5,605 nucleotides of DNA, from assembly GCA_004356335.1 (NCBI GenBank), contig SMXP01000055.1, positions 1 through 5,605 of the forward strand, given 5' to 3'. Origin of the DNA: Alphaproteobacteria bacterium (lineage in GTDB: Bacteria; Pseudomonadota; Alphaproteobacteria; SMXP01). Shown piece after piece: positions 1-5,392 of the stretch (position 1 is its first letter; every line of letters begins with the position of its first letter). The translations under genes were made by a program, and so were the position numbers. The notes under the pieces were generated by a model. The model ran no database searches. It was not told the origin of the DNA and saw nothing but the letters and a program-made list of their open reading frames with translations.

Positions 1-34
1 GTTTTTGGGTTCGAATGCGCGACAAAACAAAGAC
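1..34 (-). repeat. Partial palindromic intergenic repeat module (copy A1), cut by window edge
   Basis: Read on the minus strand this starts GTCTTTGTTTTGTCGCGCAT and runs off the left edge. Positions 12-34 are the exact reverse complement of 1592-1614 (23 bases), and positions 1-23 are the exact reverse complement of 5122-5144 (23 bases). It is therefore the left part of the same module seen complete in the gap at 1592-1653 and at 5122-5174. The second arm (GAATGCGC) should lie just outside the window. It is probably one of the short palindromic repeats scattered between genes in many alphaproteobacteria; that family assignment is from memory, while the matches are seen directly. Confidence 0.8.
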
Positions 35-77
35 CTAGAGCACGTTAGTGATTCCATCTTTTGTGAATGCGCTCTAG
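35..77. repeat. Short palindromic repeat module (copy A2) with CTAGAGC/GCTCTAG ends
   Basis: A 43-base unit bounded by a perfect 7-base inverted repeat, CTAGAGC at 35-41 and GCTCTAG at 71-77. Its right end (59-76, TTTTGTGAATGCGCTCTA) is identical over 18 bases to the right end of the module at 5156-5173, while its interior differs. It abuts copy A1 directly and ends 6 bases short of the metalloprotease stop codon at 84-86, so it forms the immediate 3' flank of that gene. It may fold in the transcript, but there is no clear T-tract on the minus strand, so I do not call it a terminator. Confidence 0.7.
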
Positions 78-83
78 ATCTTT

Positions 84-1559
84 TTAATCCGTAACGATCT
101 TGACTAACTGCCCGCTCTTTAAAAACCCATTGCTGTCCAATCGGTTGAGGGCGAGGAAACGATCCATTCTAAAGTCGTCGAAAGCCATGCGCGCGGCGAG
201 ACTTTGGATCGTATCGCCGGAACGAACGGTCACAATGCGGACCCGCAACGGTTTGATGTCGTCTGCCTCATTAGCCCCTAACCTCCTGAAACTATCAGCT
301 ATTTTCTGCATATCGGGGGCCAATTGGTTGGTCATATTGGTCGGTGTCAGCATCATGAACCGGGCCACCTGAGTGTTGCTAAAGTCGATCGCCACAAGCC
401 GTACATGACGCTTACCTTGTTTGGTATCGACCGTTGCATAGGCGGTGGCGGCGTTCATATTGTTGACTTGATAGGTTTGCATGTCGCGCAGATCGAGTTC
501 ATTGCCCACCCATTTGCGGACATGGCCGGCCATATTACCGCTCGTATGGTTCTTGCCGAAATCAAAACGCACACGCGCATCGTTAGGACCCGTCACTTCC
601 ACATGGGCGGGATTATTGGTCAGGCGATAGCCTGCCGGCGCGCTGAACGTAAATCCCATGGTCGGGTGCCAAAAGGTGCGATCGCGGACATAACCTTCTG
701 TCGGATCATCGCCGTAAAGCAGACCGTCTATGGCGGCAAAATATTCGGCCTGCTTGGACGGACGCGAACCGGCTGCAATTCCCGTAGCAGCGGCAGCTTG
801 GCGGGCCTTTTGTTGGCGTTTCACCGTATTGGGATGTGTCGAGAGATAGCTGACGCGGTTGGGGTCGTGGGCTTTCCCGGCAATTTTCGCGTGAAGTACA
901 TTCTGCATTTCAAGGCTGCCGAGGAAATAGGACATGGCATAGGGGTCATAGCCCGTTGCGGCGGTATATTCCGTCCCTCTCACATCGGCCTCATATTCGT
1001 CTTGGCGCGAATTATTGAGAAGATAAAGCGTGCTTCCCGTACCCAACACGTTGCCGACGATCGTGCTGCCGGTTAAAACTTGAGCCAATAGGCCGCCTAG
1101 GCCCATCACCTTCGATTTGTTGTAACGCTTGGCCGAATGGCGTTCGACCACATGGCCGATTTCATGGGCGACCACCGCCGCAATTTCCGCCTCCGAATTC
1201 GCCAAAGCCAGGAGACCGCGGGTCACATAGACATAACCGCCAGGCAATGCCATGGCATTGACGACGGGCGAATTGAGAACGGTAAATGTCAGCGTCTGCG
1301 CATTCATCGGTGAGGCGATGGCGATCCGACCCGCAATGGTCGCCACATAACCGCTGACTTGGGCGTCGGAATAGGCGCCGCCGAATTCCTGTAAGATCTT
1401 CGGATGTTCTTGCGCGCCGATCTTCTTTTCGTCGCTTTTGGACATGAAAATCGGAAATTGCGCCGCCGCCGGGGTGATGCCGACCTCACCGAGCAGAGCC
1501 GCCGCAACAACCAAAACCACCAGCCGCGCCAAAAATTGAGGGGTCCTCGATAATCTCAT
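84..1559 (-). CDS. Periplasmic M48 family zinc metalloprotease with C-terminal LysM domain
   Basis: 491 residues. Residues 1-33 form a Sec signal peptide (hydrophobic LVVLVVAAALL, cleavage after ITPAAA). The protease domain runs from about 45 to 260. It has HEIGH at 132-136 (two zinc histidines and the catalytic Glu133), the downstream EYEAD at 188-192 (Glu188 third ligand, Asp192), and STHPNT with His242, matching the regulatory 'His switch' region of the BepA-type M48 class. Residues about 296-427 are an extra domain (FWHPTMGFTFSAP to SFRRL) often seen in alphaproteobacterial members. Residues about 441-491 are a LysM peptidoglycan-binding module (VRSGDTIQSLAARM, LNRLDSNGFLKSGQLV). The likely role is degradation or quality control of envelope proteins near peptidoglycan; the substrate is unknown. 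The start is ATG at 1559, because GGGAGG lies 5 bases upstream. A longer frame back to 1634 would put repeat-derived residues before the signal peptide. It is downstream of the nuclease-like gene, probably co-transcribed. Confidence 0.93.
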   Translation of the reverse strand: MRLSRTPQFLARLVVLVVAAALLGEVGITPAAAQFPIFMSKSDEKKIGAQEHPKILQEFGGAYSDAQVSGYVATIAGRIAIASPMNAQTLTFTVLNSPVVNAMALPGGYVYVTRGLLALANSEAEIAAVVAHEIGHVVERHSAKRYNKSKVMGLGGLLAQVLTGSTIVGNVLGTGSTLYLLNNSRQDEYEADVRGTEYTAATGYDPYAMSYFLGSLEMQNVLHAKIAGKAHDPNRVSYLSTHPNTVKRQQKARQAAAATGIAAGSRPSKQAEYFAAIDGLLYGDDPTEGYVRDRTFWHPTMGFTFSAPAGYRLTNNPAHVEVTGPNDARVRFDFGKNHTSGNMAGHVRKWVGNELDLRDMQTYQVNNMNAATAYATVDTKQGKRHVRLVAIDFSNTQVARFMMLTPTNMTNQLAPDMQKIADSFRRLGANEADDIKPLRVRIVTVRSGDTIQSLAARMAFDDFRMDRFLALNRLDSNGFLKSGQLVKIVTD

Positions 1560-1580
1560 CTTAACCTCCCTGCGCCTCCC
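1560..1580 (-). promoter_or_regulatory. Tandem Shine-Dalgarno sequence that fixes the M48 protease start
   Basis: On the minus strand the leader reads GGGAGGCGCAGGGAGGTTAA and then G before ATG. GGGAGG therefore occurs twice, 10 bases apart (plus-strand CCTCCC at 1565-1570 and 1575-1580). The proximal copy, GGGAGGT, is 5 bases from the ATG at 1559 and is a strong match to the 16S anti-SD. The distal copy is about 15 bases away, too far for that start. No start codon follows the distal copy at a better distance, so it may be a standby site or chance. Confidence 0.8.
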
Positions 1581-1591
1581 GCGCTGTGTAA

Positions 1592-1653
1592 GTCTTTGTT
1601 TTGTCGCGCATTCGGACGGAAAATCGGTGCCCACTTTTCCTGAATGCGCTGTA
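1592..1653 (+). repeat. Palindromic intergenic repeat module (copy B) between the nuclease-like and protease genes
   Basis: A complete module with an 8-base inverted repeat, GCGCATTC at 1606-1613 and GAATGCGC at 1642-1649, enclosing 28 bases that include CGGTGCCCACTTTT. The first 23 bases (1592-1614) are an exact inverted copy of 12-34, and the overall pattern matches 5122-5174. It ends directly against the stop codon (1654-1656) of the upstream gene and would be transcribed inside the two-gene unit. It also supplies the false ATG at 1634. Confidence 0.8.
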
Positions 1654-2472
1654 TTACAGCGGACCCGTTTGACATGGCGATTGTGTGGCAGTTTCTAGGC
1701 TATCGTCCGCGGAAATTTCGATCTGCTCGGGATGGGTGATGACCATATTAGGGCCGTTATAGCTCGTGAGCCAGCCACGCACGCGCACTTTTTTGCCTTC
1801 TAAGGCCAACAGATCGAAATCGTCTTTGTCAAACGGACGGTGGTCTCCCGGAGCCACGGTCGCGGTAAAATCCGTCCGCCAATCATCGCCAAAATTGAGA
1901 AAGGTGCGACGGTTGATACGCGCCGCGGATAGCACACGCCCTTCAACGATTTGAAACGTATCGATCGCGTCGAAGGTTTCCGGCACCGAACGCACGCGGT
2001 ATCCATCAAACCGCCACATACCGAGTCGCGCATCGCGCGCTTTCATTTCAAGCGCCAACAGGTCGCTGACGCAAACCCGATTGTCCTTAAAGCTATAAAC
2101 CCGCGCCATGCCGCGGCGGATCATGTCTCCTTGAACCCAAAGACCGTCAGCGCGATGGGCCTGCGCCAGGGCCCGGCCATAACGATCCCGCCGCGCCCCG
2201 CCATAAGACAGACTGACCGTGCGGTCGAGAACGATCTGCTGTAACGCACTCTTGGCTTCCGGCGCCAGGGGCCAGGTGGCAAAACCGGGCCGTCCGAGCG
2301 GCAATTTAGGCGCCTGCAACCCAATAAGGCGCACTTCCAATCCGTCGCTCAATACGAAAGTGTCGCCGTCGATGACGCGGCTAACCAGCCCGGTCTCACC
2401 GGGCTCAAGATCCGCCGCAACCGCCATCCCGCTAAGGATCGACAAAACAAAAAGGATCACCCATCGTCCCAT
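1654..2472 (-). CDS. Secreted thermonuclease-like (SNase fold) protein with altered active site and C-terminal OB-like domain
   Basis: 272 residues with an N-terminal signal peptide (residues 1-20, WVILFVLSILSGMAVAA). The SNase-like domain runs from about 28 to 158. It has IDGDT at 34-38 (Asp35 and Asp37, matching Asp19 and Asp21 of staphylococcal nuclease), VRLIGLQAPK at 47-56, and RDRYGR at 95-100. Arg48 and Arg100 correspond to catalytic Arg35 and Arg87. The calcium ligand Asp40 is replaced by Gln53 and the general base Glu43 by Lys56, so classical Ca-dependent nuclease activity is doubtful. Residues about 174-253 (EGRVLSAA, FLNFGDDWRTDF, KKVRVRGWL, HPEQIEI) look like an OB-type beta domain found on related proteobacterial proteins. 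It is the first gene of a minus-strand pair with the M48 protease 94 bases downstream. The start ATG at 2472 is chosen because it gives the signal peptide; no strong Shine-Dalgarno is visible. The role is unknown: nucleic-acid binding or a divergent nuclease in the periplasm. Confidence 0.85.
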   Translation of the reverse strand: MGRWVILFVLSILSGMAVAADLEPGETGLVSRVIDGDTFVLSDGLEVRLIGLQAPKLPLGRPGFATWPLAPEAKSALQQIVLDRTVSLSYGGARRDRYGRALAQAHRADGLWVQGDMIRRGMARVYSFKDNRVCVSDLLALEMKARDARLGMWRFDGYRVRSVPETFDAIDTFQIVEGRVLSAARINRRTFLNFGDDWRTDFTATVAPGDHRPFDKDDFDLLALEGKKVRVRGWLTSYNGPNMVITHPEQIEISADDSLETATQSPCQTGPL

Positions 2473-2629
2473 AGGGTCACTTTAGCACAGGCCCGGCGTT
2501 CTCATGATATGTTTAGAAAACGCGATCGAAAGCCGCAATGAATGCCGCCGATCTCTCGGATGACACTGGGACTTTGGCGCAAGACCAGGCATACTAAGAA
2601 AAGCGCGCAACCGGCGCGAGGAATGTGCC
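2473..2629. promoter_or_regulatory. Divergent intergenic region expected to hold promoters for both gene pairs
   Basis: 157 bases separate the start of the nuclease-like gene (minus strand) from the GTG of nfeD (plus strand), so at least one promoter in each direction is expected. A TATCAT hexamer reads on the minus strand near 2503-2508, but its -35 partner is poor. On the plus side GAGGA at 2618-2622, 7 bases before the GTG, is a good Shine-Dalgarno and settles the nfeD start. No convincing operator palindrome was found. The promoter role is inferred from gene arrangement, not from clear motifs. Confidence 0.4.
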
Positions 2630-4090
2630 GTGACACCTCACAAGAGAGCCCTTTCGGCGTTAAGCCTCATTTCGATCCTCCTGGGACTCGGATTGCTTGT
2701 CGTCGCGCAATTCTTGAACTTGGCGCAAGCTCAGCAGGACCAGGGCAAGATTGCCCGCATTCTGGAAATCAATGGACCGATCGGCCCGCCCATCGCCGAT
2801 TACATCACCGAAAGCATTGCCGGGGCGCAACGCGATGGAGTCGACCTCATTATCATTGAGATGGACACGCCGGGCGGACTCGACACCAGCATGCGCCGCA
2901 TCATCAAAGAGATCATCGCGTCATCCATTCCCGTCGCAAGTTACGTGTCGCCAAGCGGCGCGCGGGCGGCCAGCGCCGGTACCTATATTCTTTATGCCAG
3001 CCATATTGCCGCCATGGCGCCAGGCACCAATCTGGGTGCCGCAACCCCCGTTCAATTGGGCGGTCGCAACCCCTTGCCGGGCAGTGACGGCTTTCCGTCA
3101 GCCGATCCGCCGTCCAATGACGACGCCGACAAGAACGCGGATGATGATAATGAGGCCGATGCCGAACCAGATGACGGCGACACCAAGGATGCCATGTCAA
3201 ACGAAGACAGCATGCGCGCCAAGGTCATTAACGACGCCACCGCTTATATCAAGGGCCTGGCCGAATTGCGCGGGCGCAATGAGGACTGGGCGGTAAAAGC
3301 CGTGCGCGAAGCGGCAAGCCTTACCGCAAGCGAAGCAGCCGACATGAACGTGATCGATTTTGTCGCAGGCAATCTCAACGACCTGCTCGATCAAGCGAAC
3401 GGACGCATTGTAGAGGTCAACGGGAATGATGTGACAATCGACATTGACAATGCCTTTCTGGAGCGCGAAGGGCCTGATTGGGCGACCCGATTTCTGGCCG
3501 CCATTACCGATCCGAACGTGGCGTTTCTTTTGATGACCATCGGGTTTTACGGTCTATTTTTCGAAATGGCCAATCCCGGCGCCATCATTCCCGGCACGTT
3601 CGGTCTGATCGCCCTCATTATGGGGCTATATGCCTTGAGTGTTTTGCCGGTCAGCATGGCGGGCGCGGGACTGTTGCTCCTAGGACTTATGCTGATGGTG
3701 GCGGAAGCCTTCGCGCCGTCTTTCGGCGCCCTTGGTATCGGCGGACTGGCCGCCTTCGGGCTCGGCGCCACCATGCTGTTCGATACGGACGCGCCGGGTT
3801 TCACACTCTCTTGGTCGATCATCATCGGCACCACACTGGTTACCGGGGCGTTTATGGCCGGTATTGTCGTGTTTGCATTGAGCGCCCAAAGACGCGTGGT
3901 AACCACCGGCATACCTTATATGTTGCGCCAAACGGCGATTGTGGAATCGTGGGACGGCGACAAAGGTTGGGTCCTGTTCGAAGGCGAACGCTGGTGGGCC
4001 GTCTCGAACCAAGAACTAAAGGCGGGTCAAACAGTCAAAATTCTCGCAGTCGATCATTTGACGTTGGAAGTGGAACCGGCGGACCTCTAA
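2630..4090 (+). CDS. nfeD: NfeD family membrane-bound serine protease, long form (ClpP-like domain plus NfeD C-terminal domain)
   Basis: 486 residues. Residues about 7-34 are a signal peptide or signal anchor ending in LAQAQ. A ClpP-class protease domain follows, from about 40 to 255: MDTPGGLDTSM at 78-88, SGARAASAGTYI at 109-120 with candidate nucleophile Ser115, KVINDATAYI at 198-207 with candidate general base Lys198, then LRGRNEDWA and ASEAADMNVIDF. These match the Ser/Lys dyad of archaeal PH1510. An acidic, low-complexity insert fills about 155-196. Five membrane segments follow (about 296-314, 318-339, 342-360, 365-384, 394-417), with FFEMANPGAIIPG and FGALGIGGLAAFGLG signatures, then a small OB domain at 424-484 (GWVLFEGERWWAV). 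The GTG start is supported by GAGGA 7 bases upstream. The slipin gene follows after 86 bases, the standard NfeD/stomatin pairing. In archaea such proteases cleave the hydrophobic C-terminal part of the stomatin partner; the same role here is inferred. Confidence 0.95.
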   Translation: MTPHKRALSALSLISILLGLGLLVVAQFLNLAQAQQDQGKIARILEINGPIGPPIADYITESIAGAQRDGVDLIIIEMDTPGGLDTSMRRIIKEIIASSIPVASYVSPSGARAASAGTYILYASHIAAMAPGTNLGAATPVQLGGRNPLPGSDGFPSADPPSNDDADKNADDDNEADAEPDDGDTKDAMSNEDSMRAKVINDATAYIKGLAELRGRNEDWAVKAVREAASLTASEAADMNVIDFVAGNLNDLLDQANGRIVEVNGNDVTIDIDNAFLEREGPDWATRFLAAITDPNVAFLLMTIGFYGLFFEMANPGAIIPGTFGLIALIMGLYALSVLPVSMAGAGLLLLGLMLMVAEAFAPSFGALGIGGLAAFGLGATMLFDTDAPGFTLSWSIIIGTTLVTGAFMAGIVVFALSAQRRVVTTGIPYMLRQTAIVESWDGDKGWVLFEGERWWAVSNQELKAGQTVKILAVDHLTLEVEPADL

Positions 4091-4176
4091 GTTATTCAGT
4101 TCGACCTGTCGCGTAACAAGTCAGTCTTGATTTAATCGCTCATCGTTCTCATTGCACCGCAAAAAGGATAGCAATC

Positions 4177-4947
4177 ATGGAAAATCTTTTGCCTTACCTC
4201 ATAATCGGATTTATCATCATCGCGTTTTTGAGCACGTCCATCAGAATTATGCGTGAATACGAACGCGCCGTGGTTTACACGCTTGGACGCTTTCAGGGCG
4301 TCTGGGGTCCTGGGATCCGTATTCTGATTCCCGTGGTTCAACAAATGGTCAAAGTGGATTTGCGCACGCTGGTTCACGATGTGCCGACCCAAGATATCAT
4401 TTCCCGTGACAACGTATCGGTCAAGGTCAATGCGGTGATTTATTACCGCGTGGTCGACCCCAATAAAGCGATCAACCAAGTAGAAAATTTTATGGAGGCG
4501 ACCAGCCAGCTCGCGCAGACGACCTTGCGGTCGGTTCTCGGCAAACATGAGCTTGATGAAATGCTTTCCTCGCGAGACAAGCTCAATATCGATATTCAGG
4601 AGATCTTGGATAAACAAACCGAAGCCTGGGGCATTAAGGTCGCCAACGTGGAAATCAAACATGTGGATCTCGACCAAAGCATGGTCCGCGCCATCGCCAA
4701 ACAGGCCGAAGCGGAACGCGAACGCCGCGCCAAAGTGATCAATGCTCAAGGCGAACAACAAGCGGCGGAGAAACTGGCCGAAGCGGCGCGCATCTTGTCC
4801 ACGCAAGAGCTCGCAATTCAGCTGCGCTACCTCACCGCACTTCAGGAAATCGCCAACGACCGGACCAACACCATCATCTTCCCGTTCTCGTTCGAAAATA
4901 TCGCCAAGGCCTTCAAGGGAGAAGGGAGCGCAAGCCTGAAGGAGTGA
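4177..4947 (+). CDS. Slipin (stomatin-like SPFH domain) membrane protein, NfeD partner
   Basis: 256 residues. Residues about 5-23 are an N-terminal membrane anchor (LPYLIIGFIIIAFL). The SPFH/Band 7 domain spans about 24-180: REYERAVVYTLGRF, GPGIRILIPVV, LRTLVHDVPTQDIISRDNVS, and LRSVLGKHELDEMLSSRDKL. A charged coiled coil follows at about 170-206 (KQAEAERERRAKVI, QGEQQAAEKLAEAA). The hydrophobic C-terminal motif NTIIFPFSF at 231-239 is the likely counterpart of the region cleaved by the NfeD protease in archaeal p-stomatin. The length is typical of short bacterial slipins. The start ATG at 4177 has AAGGA 8 bases upstream. It lies 86 bases after nfeD on the same strand with no obvious terminator between, so co-transcription is likely. 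It is expected to oligomerise as a membrane scaffold. QmcA/HflK-type SPFH proteins were considered, but the nfeD neighbour and short C-terminus favour a slipin. Confidence 0.95.
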   Translation: MENLLPYLIIGFIIIAFLSTSIRIMREYERAVVYTLGRFQGVWGPGIRILIPVVQQMVKVDLRTLVHDVPTQDIISRDNVSVKVNAVIYYRVVDPNKAINQVENFMEATSQLAQTTLRSVLGKHELDEMLSSRDKLNIDIQEILDKQTEAWGIKVANVEIKHVDLDQSMVRAIAKQAEAERERRAKVINAQGEQQAAEKLAEAARILSTQELAIQLRYLTALQEIANDRTNTIIFPFSFENIAKAFKGEGSASLKE

Positions 4948-5029
4948 TGTTTCCCTTGATCGGCGGACGCCGTCGCATAATTTGCTGGCCCATGTACTGT
5001 TCCTTTGAAATCCAGCCGGCTGTTCTTTC
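4948..5029. other. Non-coding stretch after the slipin gene with no recognised element
   Basis: No supported reading frame is present. A short CGGCGGACGCCG self-complementary stretch near 4963-4975 could form only a tiny stem and has no T-tract, so it is not called a terminator. The transcript of the nfeD-slipin unit must end here or within the repeat mosaic that follows. Confidence 0.5.
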
Positions 5030-5066
5030 GGGTCCTTCCGGTTTTGATAGAATCAAAACCGGACCC
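5030..5066. repeat. Hairpin repeat module C1 (CCGGTTTTGAT stem)
   Basis: A perfect 11-base inverted repeat, CCGGTTTTGAT at 5038-5048 and ATCAAAACCGG at 5052-5062, with a 3-base loop. GGGT/ACCC outside it can pair if four bases bulge. It is not followed by a T-run on either strand, so it does not look like a standard intrinsic terminator, although it could protect the 3' end of the slipin transcript. It joins the next module at CCCTAG. Confidence 0.75.
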
Positions 5067-5110
5067 TAGACCCCGTTCACAATTCATTGAATCAGGGAAC
5101 GGGGGTCTAG
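5066..5110. repeat. Hairpin repeat module C2 (CTAGACCCCGTTC stem)
   Basis: A long inverted repeat: CTAGACCCCGTTC at 5066-5078 pairs with GAACGGGGGTCTAG at 5097-5110, with one extra G bulged, around an 18-base loop. The loop contains a smaller palindrome (ATTCATTGAAT). It starts and ends at CTAG, sharing the first one with module C1. It is the most stable-looking hairpin in the window. Confidence 0.8.
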
Positions 5111-5174
5111 ATTCTTTAGTGGTCGCGCATTCGAACCCAAAAACCGCGTCCCACTTTTTGTGAATGCGCTCTAA
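5111..5174 (+). repeat. Palindromic repeat module C3, same family as copies A and B
   Basis: Inverted arms GCGCATTC at 5125-5132 and GAATGCGC at 5162-5169 enclose 29 bases, with a further AAAAA/TTTTT pair inside. Positions 5122-5144 are the exact reverse complement of 1-23, and 5156-5173 are identical to 59-76. The layout equals that of 1592-1653, with a CCCACTTTT block before the second arm. It ends GCTCTAA and leads directly into module C4. Confidence 0.8.
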
Positions 5175-5237
5175 GTTATTGTTTTGTCGCATTCTCTTAA
5201 CGCGAACCGGTGTCCACTTCGCTCGAAAATGCTCTAG
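5175..5237 (+). repeat. Repeat module C4 (ACGCGAACCGGTGTCCACTT type)
   Basis: It begins with TTGTTTTGTCGC (5179-5190), shared with copy B, then carries a GCGAA/TTCGC stem around CCGGTGTCCAC and ends AAAATGCTCTAG. I recognise this core as a widespread interspersed repeat of Rhizobiales-like genomes; that is recollection, not a search result. It is related to, but distinct from, module C3. Confidence 0.75.
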
Positions 5238-5275
5238 GTGTGGGAGAACTCCGTAGTATGAATGAGAACAGGTAA

Positions 5276-5392
5276 ATGATGCTTAGCGAAGTGTCAGTAT
5301 TAACCCATTGTCCAAAGCCAAGTGACCTAGCGGATTTTGCTATGGCCAAGAAGAATTTTGGATGCGGAGATAAGGTAATAGTCCATTGCTAA
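5276..5392 (+). CDS. Doubtful small ORF (38 residues), overlapping the next small gene
   Basis: The frame opens with ATGATG and encodes a 38-residue peptide beginning MMLSEVSVLTHCPKP and ending GCGDKVIVHC. It contains three cysteines and has no signal peptide, membrane segment or known motif. The only ribosome-binding hint is ACAGG just before the first ATG; the second ATG (5279) has a better spacing. Its stop codon overlaps the TTG start region of the next ORF by 7 bases, which would fit translational coupling. I do not recognise it, and a chance ORF is at least as likely. Confidence 0.2.
   Translation: MMLSEVSVLTHCPKPSDLADFAMAKKNFGCGDKVIVHC

Noticed and set aside
324..1076. 250-residue plus-strand ORF opposite the M48 protease gene
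   Set aside because: It is antisense to a well-supported gene; the translation is rich in His, Cys and Arg with no domain, and is explained as a shadow frame.
2503..2508. TATCAT as a -10 box for the minus-strand pair
   Set aside because: The -35 region at the right spacing is a poor match, so it is not called as a separate promoter.
3478..4116. 212-residue plus-strand ORF overlapping nfeD
   Set aside because: It is an alternative frame of the membrane part of nfeD, arginine- and histidine-rich, with no plausible start signal.
4132..4806. 224-residue minus-strand ORF opposite the slipin gene
   Set aside because: It lies antisense to a clear SPFH gene, has no recognisable motifs and shows the His/Phe-rich composition of a complementary frame.
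5038..5062. Intrinsic terminator for the nfeD-slipin unit
   Set aside because: The stem is good but no T-run follows on either strand, and the hairpin is better explained as a repeat module.
4842..5192. 116-residue minus-strand ORF across the slipin end and the repeat mosaic
   Set aside because: It is encoded partly by repeat modules and partly antisense to the slipin gene; no motif or ribosome-binding site supports it.
5030..5237. CRISPR array
   Set aside because: The repeated units differ from one another, have no regular spacers and are individually palindromic; no cas genes are nearby.
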